Shown here piece after piece: positions 34,048-40,816 of a stretch of DNA of 64,000 nt. The DNA comes from Micromonospora sp. NBC_00421 (lineage in GTDB: Bacteria; Actinomycetota; Actinomycetes; Mycobacteriales; Micromonosporaceae), in assembly GCF_036017915.1 (NCBI RefSeq), contig NZ_CP107929.1, forward strand, positions 5,336,001 to 5,400,000. The letters run 5' to 3'. The notes under the pieces are model-generated. The model had not been told where the DNA came from. It did no database searches and saw only the letters and a list, made by a program, of their open reading frames with translations. The translations under genes and the position numbers were made by a program. Position 1 is the first letter of the stretch. Every line of letters starts with the position of its first letter.

Positions 34048-35507
34048 CAGATGCCGTACTCCTTCCAGCGCTTGTCGACCAGGGAGGCGACCTCCGGCGA
34101 CATGGTCATCTCCTCCGGCCAGCCCCGGGTGTAGCCCTCGGTGGGGAGCTTGCGGGTCGCGTCGACGCCCACCTTGCCGCCCCAGAACTGCTGGTAGGAC
34201 GAGTGGTCGAGGTGGTCAACCGGGCCCTCGGTGAGCAGCAGGTCGCGGGCGTAGTCGACGTTGCCGAAGGCCCGGAAGGCGACCTCGTGGTAGTCGTGCA
34301 CGTCGCAGTCGGAGTCGACGATCACGATCAGCTTGGTCAGCGACATCAGGTGCGCACCCCAGATCGCGTTCATCACCTTCTGCGCGTGCTTCGGGTAGCG
34401 CTTGCGGATCGACACGATCGCGCAGTTGTGGAACACCCCGGCGGCCGGCAGGTCGTAGTCGACGATGTCCGGGATCATCAGCTTGAGCAGCGGTTGGAAG
34501 ATCCGCTCGGTGGCCTTGCCGAGGCCGTGGTCCTCCTGTGGCGGCTTGGAGGTGACGATCGAGTGGTAGACCGGGTTGCGCTGCATGGTCATCGTCTCGA
34601 TGTGCAGCACCGGGAACGGCTCGACCGGGGTGTAGAAGCCGGTGTGGTCGCCGAACGGTCCCTCGGGCAGCCGCTCGCCGGGCTCCAGGTAGCCCTCCAG
34701 CACGATCTGCGCGTGCGCCGGCACCTGCAACGGCACGGTCAGGCAGTCGACCATCTCGACCCGCTCGCCGCGCAGAAACCCGGCGAACAGGTATTCGTCG
34801 ATGTCACCGGGGAGCGGCGCGGAGGCGGCGTAGCTGACCACCGGGTCGCAGCCGATGGCGATGGCGACCGGCAGCCGCTGGCCGAGCCGTTCGGCGACCG
34901 CGTGGTGGGCGGTGGAGTCCTTGTGGATCTGCCAGTGCATGCCGAGGGTGTTGCGGGAGTGCTGCTGGAGCCGGTAGAGACCGAGGTTGCGCTTGCCCGT
35001 CTCCGGGTGCTTGGTGTGGGTCAACCCGTAGTTGTGGAAGATGCCGCCGTCGTCGGGCCAGACCTGGAGGCCGGGCAGCCGTCCCAGGTCGACGTCGTCG
35101 CCGGAATAGACCACCTCCTGGCAGGGGGCCGTCTTCACCTTGCGCGGCGGCACCGACTTGAGCTGCATGACCTTGCCCAGGCCCTCGCGGATGCCGGACC
35201 AGCCGACCGGCAGCTCCGGCTTGATCAACGCGCCGATCCGGTCGCCGATCTCGTCCAGCGACCCGACGCCGAGCGCCATCGCCATCCGCTTCTCGGTGCC
35301 GAACAGGTTGATCGCCACCGGCATCTCGCCCCGGGTGGGCCGCTCGAACAGCAGCGCCGGCCCGCCGGCCCGGACCGTCCGGGTGACCACCTCGCTGATC
35401 TCCAGCGTGGGGTCCACCGGGACGGTCACCCGCCGCAGCTCGCCCGCGCGCTCCAGCGCCGCGAGGAAGTCCTTGAGATCGGTGTACGGGAAGCCACGTG
35501 CCGCCAT
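34047..35507 (-). CDS. mqnL: UbiD-family decarboxylase (futalosine pathway, MqnL-type)
   Basis: A 486-residue UbiD homologue using prenylated FMN. Typical stretches are TDLKDFLAALERAGELRRV, DVDLGRLPGLQVWPDDGG, GGIFHNYGLTHTKHPETGKR, NLGLYRLQQ, EYLFAGFLRGERVEMVDCLT, EGPFGDHTGFYTP and IVIVDSDCDVHDYHEVAF, including the conserved Arg and Glu of the R...E...E catalytic network. It is expected to remove the ring carboxylate late in the futalosine pathway. Start taken at MAARGFPYTDL rather than the longer frame to 35537. First gene of the ubiD-ubiA pair. Confidence 0.9.
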   Translation of the reverse strand: MAARGFPYTDLKDFLAALERAGELRRVTVPVDPTLEISEVVTRTVRAGGPALLFERPTRGEMPVAINLFGTEKRMAMALGVGSLDEIGDRIGALIKPELPVGWSGIREGLGKVMQLKSVPPRKVKTAPCQEVVYSGDDVDLGRLPGLQVWPDDGGIFHNYGLTHTKHPETGKRNLGLYRLQQHSRNTLGMHWQIHKDSTAHHAVAERLGQRLPVAIAIGCDPVVSYAASAPLPGDIDEYLFAGFLRGERVEMVDCLTVPLQVPAHAQIVLEGYLEPGERLPEGPFGDHTGFYTPVEPFPVLHIETMTMQRNPVYHSIVTSKPPQEDHGLGKATERIFQPLLKLMIPDIVDYDLPAAGVFHNCAIVSIRKRYPKHAQKVMNAIWGAHLMSLTKLIVIVDSDCDVHDYHEVAFRAFGNVDYARDLLLTEGPVDHLDHSSYQQFWGGKVGVDATRKLPTEGYTRGWPEEMTMSPEVASLVDKRWKEYGI

Positions 35508-35624
35508 ACGGCCAGTCTCCCGCACCCCGGGCGGCACCGCCCACGCCGGGTCGCCCCGCGCGGTGTGCGTCTCCCCACCCCGATGAGTGCGCCTCCCCGC
35601 CCGGGTGGATGGCGGCCTTGGTCA

Positions 35625-35676
35625 GAGATCTTGGCAGGAAATGGCCCCATATGGGGCCATTTCCTGCCAAGATCTC
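35625..35676. repeat. 52-bp perfect palindrome
   Basis: The half-site is GAGATCTTGGCAGGAAATGG then CCCCAT, followed by its exact reverse complement with no spacer (centre CCATATGG at 35650/35651). It lies in the 278-base gap between the divergent UbiD homologue and alpha/beta-hydrolase genes. It resembles an extruding cruciform or mobile-palindrome element rather than a terminator, since both flanking genes are transcribed away from it. Confidence 0.97.
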
Positions 35677-35785
35677 GGCGAGCGTCTCCACACGGGCAGG
35701 TGCGTCTCTCCGACCGACGGCTGCTCGTTGGACGGGTGACGGTGGGGCAGGTGGCCGGGCCGTCGACGTCGGAACGGGGGCAGGG

Positions 35786-36658
35786 ATGGACGACGGACGG
35801 GTTCCGGTGGGGTTCACCGAGCAGCGGGCCCAGGTCGGCGAGGTGGCGATCAACTACGTCCGGGGCGGCCGGGGGCCGACGCTGGTGCTGCTGCACGGCT
35901 ATCCGCAGTGCTGGCGGATGTGGCGGGGGCTGCTGCCGGAGCTGGCCGCCTCGTACCAGGTGGTCGCCCCCGACCTGCGCGGCTTCGGCGACAGCGACGC
36001 CCCGCCCGAGGGATACGACAAGAAGACCGTCGCCGCCGACCTGCACGGGCTGCTGACCGGCCTCGGCCTGGCCGACGACATCCGGCTGGTCGGTCACGAC
36101 GTGGGCACCATGGTCGCGTACGCCTACGCCGCCGCCCACCCCGACACGGTGTCCCGGCTCGTGCTGACCGAGGCGCCGATTCCGGACGAGAGCATCTACG
36201 CGTTCCCCGCCCTGAGCACGGCCGGGCCGGCGGTGTGGAACTTCGGCTTCTTCAACGTCACCAACGGCCTGCCGGAGGAGCTGGTCGCCGACCGGGAGGC
36301 ACGCTGGGTGGACCGCTTCACCGACTCGATCATGGTGCACAAGGGCAGCATCGGCCCGGACGACATCGAGGAGTACGCCCGGCACCTGACCGACCCGGCG
36401 CACCTGCGGGCCAGCTTCGACTATTTCCGGGCCTTCGCGCAGGACGTCGCGGACAACACGGCGTACCGGAAGAACCCGTTGCCGATGCCGGTGCTGGCCG
36501 TCGGCGCGGCGGCCAGCCTCGGCGGACAGGTCGCCGACCAGGTACGCCGCTACGCCCGCACGGTCGACGGCCAGGTGGTCGCCGACTGCGGCCACTGGCT
36601 GTTCGAGGAGCGCCCCGCCGCGCTGACCGCCCTGCTGCTCCCCTTCTTACGCGACTGA
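35786..36658 (+). CDS. Alpha/beta hydrolase (epoxide hydrolase/haloacetate dehalogenase-like)
   Basis: A 290-residue alpha/beta-fold hydrolase. Oxyanion motif LLHGYPQCWRMW, nucleophile elbow VGHDVGTMVAYAYA (Asp nucleophile, as in epoxide hydrolases and haloalkane/fluoroacetate dehalogenases), and catalytic His in DCGHWLFEERP. PDLRGFGDSDAP is typical of the same group. ATG follows GGGGGCAGGG. Substrate unknown; single-gene unit. Confidence 0.85.
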   Translation: MDDGRVPVGFTEQRAQVGEVAINYVRGGRGPTLVLLHGYPQCWRMWRGLLPELAASYQVVAPDLRGFGDSDAPPEGYDKKTVAADLHGLLTGLGLADDIRLVGHDVGTMVAYAYAAAHPDTVSRLVLTEAPIPDESIYAFPALSTAGPAVWNFGFFNVTNGLPEELVADREARWVDRFTDSIMVHKGSIGPDDIEEYARHLTDPAHLRASFDYFRAFAQDVADNTAYRKNPLPMPVLAVGAAASLGGQVADQVRRYARTVDGQVVADCGHWLFEERPAALTALLLPFLRD

Positions 36659-36725
36659 CACCGGAGCCGGTGCCGGCGAGGTCGACCGGCATCTCGGGCG
36701 CGCAGCGGTGACGCCTCGCCGGCGG

Positions 36726-37082
36726 TCATGCCGCGTCGGCCCGGCCTTCGCGGTGGCGAGCGGTGACGACGCGGCGCAGCACGTCGAGGGCGTGTTCGGC
36801 TTCGTCGTGACTCACCGGCGCGGTGCGGACGGTGACGTATCCGCTCAGGGCGTCGCGGATCACATCGGAGCGGCGGCTTGCGGTCTGCTCGGCGAGGCGG
36901 TCAAGTTGCTTCACGAGCTCCACTGGTAGCCGGGTGCTGACCAGCACCATCGGTGTCTCAGGCGCAACCCCGGAGGCCGGCGTTGCCGTCATGGACCTGA
37001 TGACCGGCGCCAGGCTGTCGGTGTGCTGGAACCATGCCACGACCTCGTCTTTGGTCATCCGGTCGAAGTCCGGCTCGGTCAT
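36726..37082 (-). CDS. Ribbon-helix-helix antitoxin-like protein
   Basis: A 118-residue protein. The C-terminal half has a CopG-type ribbon-helix-helix: PMVLVSTRLPVELVKQLDRL, AEQTASRRSDVIRDALSGYV. The N-terminal half (RMTKDEVVAWFQHTDSLAPV) is of the sort that masks a partner toxin. The ATG uses the last base of the upstream stop (TGATG). The order toxin then antitoxin matches BrnT/BrnA-type modules, but the family assignment is tentative. Confidence 0.65.
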   Translation of the reverse strand: MTEPDFDRMTKDEVVAWFQHTDSLAPVIRSMTATPASGVAPETPMVLVSTRLPVELVKQLDRLAEQTASRRSDVIRDALSGYVTVRTAPVSHDEAEHALDVLRRVVTARHREGRADAA

Positions 37083-37360
37083 AGGACTCGCCTCCTCCAC
37101 TCGTCGAGGTCTGCGCCACGTAGGGCACGAGCCCCGATGATCTTGTATGTGTTCGTGGCACCGATGCGGTCACACAGTGCGGCGACCACTCGACCACTGT
37201 CGGCCATGCCCATGATGATGAGCAGCAGATCCCCGAGAGTGCGCTCGTGGCGTAGGCCCGACGGGGCGTACAACGCCTGAGTCGTCTCGTCCACACCGAC
37301 GCCGTTGCGGCTGGCGTTGTCCAGACCCTCGTCGGTCCAGACGTACTCGCGTTCACGCAC
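37079..37360 (-). CDS. Small BrnT-like putative toxin
   Basis: A 93-residue protein. It starts MREREYVWTDEGLDNASRNG, has VDETTQALYAPSGLRHERTL and GRVVAALCDRIGATNTYKII, and ends GARALRGADLDEWRRRVL. The layout of an N-terminal W/D-x-x-x-x-N helix, central beta-strands and a final GAR...E/D-W-RR resembles BrnT and related RelE-fold toxins. It overlaps the ribbon-helix-helix gene downstream. No ribonuclease activity can be proven from this sequence. Confidence 0.55.
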   Translation of the reverse strand: MREREYVWTDEGLDNASRNGVGVDETTQALYAPSGLRHERTLGDLLLIIMGMADSGRVVAALCDRIGATNTYKIIGARALRGADLDEWRRRVL

Positions 37361-37420
37361 TCCGCAAGCGTAACACGTCGTAATACGCCGGGATTCGACG
37401 GAGCAGACTGCCGCCGGGGG

Positions 37421-37609
37421 TCAGCGGGTACGGGCGAGCGCGACGAAGGACCGCCAGGCTGCCGGGGTGAAGCTCAGCACGCCGCCGGCGCGGTCCTTGC
37501 TGTCGCGGACGGCGACCAGCCCGGGAAGGTTGTCGGCCACCTCGACGCAGTTGCCGCCGTTGGTGCTGCTCCGGGTGCTGGTGCGCCACCGCGCGCCGGT
37601 CAGCTCCAT
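37421..37609 (-). CDS. DUF397 domain protein
   Basis: A 62-residue protein with the DUF397 pattern: WRTSTRSSTNGGNCVEVA, VAVRDSKDRAGGVLSFTPAAWRSFV. These small proteins nearly always follow a DUF5753 XRE regulator in actinomycetes, as here, where the ATG lies ten bases inside the 3' end of that gene. They are thought to modulate the partner regulator in development or antibiotic control. Confidence 0.9.
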   Translation of the reverse strand: MELTGARWRTSTRSSTNGGNCVEVADNLPGLVAVRDSKDRAGGVLSFTPAAWRSFVALARTR

Positions 37610-38394
37610 GACTTCGCCACCTCCGTCAACAGATCGATCGACTGCTGGAGCGGCAGCGCCTCCCCCTGGATCGACTCCCAGGCCGACCGGACCGCCAGCA
37701 CGCCCCCGGTGTGGTCGATCACCTGACCCTTGAGCTGATCGTCCAGATAGACGACATCCTCTCCGGTGGGCAGCGGAGCCAGCACGAAGGCCCCGGCGAC
37801 ACCGGGATACGCGCCGACCGAGGCGGGCACGATGTGCAGCCGGACCCGGGTGTGCGCGGTGGCGACCTTCACCAGCCGCAACAGTTGCTCGCGCATCACC
37901 ACCGGCCCGCCGACCGGGCAGCGTAACACATGTTCGTCGAGCACCGCGACGAGCTGCGGCGGTCGTTCCCCGGTCAGCACCGCCTGCCGGGCCAACCGCG
38001 CCTCGGCCCGCTGCTCCACCTCCGGCTCGTCGAAGAGGCCGACGCTGCGGAACAGCGCGCGGGCATAGGCGGCCGTCTGGAGCAACCCCGGCACCACAAT
38101 GGGTTCGAACGACCGGAGCACGGTGGCCTGCCGCTCGTTGGCCTCCCATTCCCGCATCCACTGCGGCGACCCGAGGCGGGCCAGCATCCGGGCGAACGCG
38201 CCGCCGGTGTCGAGCGCCACGTCGACCCGCTCCCAGAAGTCGGGCGGCGGCTTCCGCGCGCCGGTCTCGACCATCGCCACTGTGGACGGCGAGTAGTTGA
38301 CCGTCCTGGCCAGCTCCTCCTGGGTCATCTTGCGGGCGGCCCGCCGATGACCTGGGCTTCCGGTCAGCCGTGGCGCAGAACCACACTCAGTCAT
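37600..38394 (-). CDS. XRE-family regulator with DUF5753 domain
   Basis: A 264-residue regulator. The helix-turn-helix (KMTQEELARTVNYSPSTVAM, VETGARKPPPDFW) is at residues ~20-65 and the DUF5753 domain (YEPIVVPGLLQT-like FEPIVVPGLLQTAAYARALF, VLTGERPPQLVAVLDEHVL, VVYLDDQLKGQVID) fills the rest. The N-terminus before the helix-turn-helix is short and atypical (RLTGSPGHRRAARK), so the first helix may be degenerate. Paired with the DUF397 gene. Confidence 0.87.
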   Translation of the reverse strand: MTECGSAPRLTGSPGHRRAARKMTQEELARTVNYSPSTVAMVETGARKPPPDFWERVDVALDTGGAFARMLARLGSPQWMREWEANERQATVLRSFEPIVVPGLLQTAAYARALFRSVGLFDEPEVEQRAEARLARQAVLTGERPPQLVAVLDEHVLRCPVGGPVVMREQLLRLVKVATAHTRVRLHIVPASVGAYPGVAGAFVLAPLPTGEDVVYLDDQLKGQVIDHTGGVLAVRSAWESIQGEALPLQQSIDLLTEVAKSWS

Positions 38395-38452
38395 GCGCAC
38401 CCGGCAGCAGGCGCCCCTTCCCCGCCGAACCTGCCCAGGGCGGCGTTTCCGA

Positions 38453-39013
38453 TCAGGCCGCCGGCTCCCAGGCATAACCGGCCAGGGGCGGGTCGAGCGG
38501 GGCGCGGGTGAGCCGGTTGGCCAGGGTCGAGATGGTGTACGTCCCGACCCCGAGCACCACGTCCAGGGCGTGCCGGGGGCGGTAGCCGGCGTCGAGGAAG
38601 GCGGTCAGCTCGTCGTCCGGCACGTCACCGGCGTGGTCGAGGACGGCGAGGGTGAACCGGCGCAGCGCCGCCAGCCGGGGTTCGGGCAGCTCGCTGCCGT
38701 CGCGCAGCGCGGCGATCAGTTCAGCGGCGGCACCCAGCCGGTGCAGCGTCGCGGTGTGCATCGCCACGCAGAGGTGGCACCGGTTGCGGGTGGCCACCGT
38801 CAGCACGACCACCTCCCGCTCGACAGGTGCGAGGTCGGTGGCCTCGAAGGTGGCGGAGGCCGTCAGGAACCCCTTGAGCAGTTCCGGGGATTCGGCCATC
38901 AGGCCGACCGCGCCGGGCAGGTGGCCGAGTTTGCGGTGCACGCCGGCCATGGTCGGCCGGGCGGCGTCGGGCGCGGTGTCGAGGGTGTGGGTGGTGAAGC
39001 CGGGTCGGGACAT
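38453..39013 (-). CDS. Carboxymuconolactone decarboxylase/AhpD-like protein
   Basis: A 186-residue protein of the CMD/AhpD fold. The redox motif is E67...C79-H-L-C82...H86 (EREVVVLTVATRNRCHLCVA). A peroxidase-like or alkylhydroperoxidase role is likely. ATG preceded by GAGGGG. Divergent from a MarR regulator 63 bases away, which probably controls it in response to oxidants or electrophiles. Confidence 0.87.
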   Translation of the reverse strand: MSRPGFTTHTLDTAPDAARPTMAGVHRKLGHLPGAVGLMAESPELLKGFLTASATFEATDLAPVEREVVVLTVATRNRCHLCVAMHTATLHRLGAAAELIAALRDGSELPEPRLAALRRFTLAVLDHAGDVPDDELTAFLDAGYRPRHALDVVLGVGTYTISTLANRLTRAPLDPPLAGYAWEPAA

Positions 39014-39046
39014 GGCGGTACCCCTCACGTAAGCTAGTCAACGTGG

Positions 39047-39075
39047 TTGTCGAAACAGTAAACCAGATTGTCGAA
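39047..39075. promoter_or_regulatory. Direct repeat TTGTCGAA, 21-bp period, in CMD/MarR intergenic region
   Basis: TTGTCGAA occurs at 39047-39054 and 39068-39075, exactly two helical turns apart and just before the MarR start, in the only AT-rich patch of the divergent promoter region. The partial dyad CAAC-GTG-GTTG overlaps the left copy. A good candidate operator for the MarR protein. Confidence 0.4.
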
Positions 39076-39076
39076 C

Positions 39077-39553
39077 GTGTCGACGGCTGACCCCGAGCGC
39101 CCCGGCTTCGTGCTGCCCCTGCTGCTGCTCGCCGGGTTCCGCAGCCTCATCGACGAACTGCACGCCGAGTTGGCCCGGCAGGGCCACCCCGAGCTGCGGC
39201 CGGCGCACGGCTTCGTGCTCCAGGCCGTCGGGGTCGACGGCACCACCGCGTCCGAGCTGGGGCACCGCCTGGGCGTCTCGAAGCAGGCCGCCGGAAAGAC
39301 CGTCGACCGGCTGGTCGCCCTCGGCTACCTGGAACGCGCCGACGACCCGGCCGACGCCCGCCGCAAACTGGTCCGGATGACGGAGAAGGGTGTCGACGGG
39401 CTACGTCGGTCGGCGGTGCTCTTCGACGCGCTGCGGGAGCGCTGGGTGACGCGGATCGGCGCGGAGCGGGTGGCCGCCCTGGAGGACGACCTGCGCGCGG
39501 TCACCCCGCCGGATTCCTTCCGCCTCGACGTCCCCGGCTGGTTCGGCACCTGA
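39077..39553 (+). CDS. MarR-family transcriptional regulator
   Basis: A 158-residue winged-helix regulator: LQAVGVDGTTASELGHRLGV, SKQAAGKTVDRLVALGYLER, ADDPADARRKLVRMTEKGVD (wing with the conserved D-R). A GTG at 39077 is used; a TTG at 39068 would add three residues. No clear Shine-Dalgarno sequence precedes either, so the mRNA may be leaderless. Divergent to, and probably the regulator of, the CMD gene. Confidence 0.87.
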   Translation: MSTADPERPGFVLPLLLLAGFRSLIDELHAELARQGHPELRPAHGFVLQAVGVDGTTASELGHRLGVSKQAAGKTVDRLVALGYLERADDPADARRKLVRMTEKGVDGLRRSAVLFDALRERWVTRIGAERVAALEDDLRAVTPPDSFRLDVPGWFGT

Positions 39554-39606
39554 CCACTCCAGAGCCAACCAGCGACGATCCGGGCGCGGGAGCGGCCCGG
39601 TTTGGG

Positions 39607-40677
39607 TCAGGCGGTTCGCGGTGGTGCCGTGCTGGCCCGTGTCACCAGCCGGTTCGGCACCAGGCTGGTACCGGGCTCGACGGGCTGGTTGCGGATCTGT
39701 CGCAGCGCGGTCTCGACGCATCTGCGGCCTACTTCGGCGAAGTCCTGATGGATCGTGGTCAGTGGTGGGATGAACGAGGCGCTGTCCGGGATGTCGTCGA
39801 AGCCGATCACGCTGATGTCGCGGGGAACGATCCGTTGCTTCTCGTGCAACGCCCGCAGCACGCCGAGGGCCATCTGGTCGTTGCCGGCGAAGACCGCGGT
39901 GCACGACGCCTCGTCTGCCAGCAGGAGGCCGGCGCGGTAGCCGGATTCGGCCGACCAGTCGCCGCGATACATCGACGGTACGGGCCGACCCGCCCCTTCA
40001 AGCACGCAGCGCCACGCCGTCGCCCGACGCCCGGCGGCGAAGGACTCCGGCGGCCCGGCGACGTGCCAGACGGTGTGGTGGCCGAGGTCGAGCAGGTGTT
40101 GGACGGCCTGCCGCGCACCGTCGGCCTGATCGGTGTCCACCACGCTGTAACGGTCGCCGGCATCGGAGTCGACGACCACGACATGCACCCCTGGCGGGAG
40201 GACGAACATCGCGGCGTCGAGCAGATGCACCTCCATCACCACGATGACGGCGTCCACCGCCAACTCGCCCAGTCGGGTGAACGCGCCCAGCACGCCGTGC
40301 TGGGTGGGTGTCGCCACGGGCATGAGCGTGATCACGTAACCTGCCCGGCTGGCGTGGGTGGCGATCGCCTCGAGCAGCCGGCTGTTTCCCGTGGTGGACA
40401 GCGTGAAGATGATGACGCCGATGGTGCGGAACTCGCCGTTCTTCAGCGCCCGGGCCGCGCTGTTGGGCCGGTAGCCCAACTGCTGCATCGCCGCGAGAAC
40501 CTGTTGGCGGGTGGACGCGACAACCCCGGGATGGCCGGTGGAGACGCGGGATACCGTCTGCGCGGAGACCCCGGCCGCTCGGGCCACGTCCGCCATCGAC
40601 ACGCGCCGGTGGCGTCGGGTGATGCCTGACGATCCTGCGAGGGCCCGCGGCACACCGTCCGGCGATGCTGGGATCAT
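39607..40677 (-). CDS. LacI-family transcriptional regulator
   Basis: A 356-residue repressor. The helix-turn-helix and hinge are RRVSMADVARAAGVSAQTVS, RVSTGHPGVVASTRQQVLAA and LGYRPNSAARALK. The periplasmic-binding-like effector domain runs from IGVIIFTLSTTGNSRLLEAI to ISVIGFDDIPDSASFIPPLT and RRCVETALRQI. ATG preceded by AAAGGAG. It lies 140 bases downstream of a sialidase-fold glycosidase and probably controls it through the TGTTTACG(T/C)AAACA palindromes near 42.6 kb, which have the central CG expected of LacI operators. Confidence 0.9.
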   Translation of the reverse strand: MIPASPDGVPRALAGSSGITRRHRRVSMADVARAAGVSAQTVSRVSTGHPGVVASTRQQVLAAMQQLGYRPNSAARALKNGEFRTIGVIIFTLSTTGNSRLLEAIATHASRAGYVITLMPVATPTQHGVLGAFTRLGELAVDAVIVVMEVHLLDAAMFVLPPGVHVVVVDSDAGDRYSVVDTDQADGARQAVQHLLDLGHHTVWHVAGPPESFAAGRRATAWRCVLEGAGRPVPSMYRGDWSAESGYRAGLLLADEASCTAVFAGNDQMALGVLRALHEKQRIVPRDISVIGFDDIPDSASFIPPLTTIHQDFAEVGRRCVETALRQIRNQPVEPGTSLVPNRLVTRASTAPPRTA

Positions 40678-40760
40678 CGCTACGGTGCTCCTTTCGCAGC
40701 CCGGCGGGCTGTTGAACGACACGATAAAGCAGCTATCGGTTCTTGACGCCATCCGAGAGA

Positions 40761-40807
40761 GACGTCGGAGGGATCCGGAACGCCTCGTTCCGGATCCCTC
40801 CGACGTC
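40761..40807 (-). terminator. 22-bp-stem hairpin between sialidase-like gene and lacI-type gene
   Basis: Perfect inverted repeat of 22 bp (GACGTCGGAGGGATCCGGAA + CG) around a 3-base loop CCT. It begins ten bases after the stop of the sialidase-like gene and would separate that mRNA from the regulator. No T-run. Confidence 0.75.
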
Positions 40808-40816
40808 AGGTTGGTG

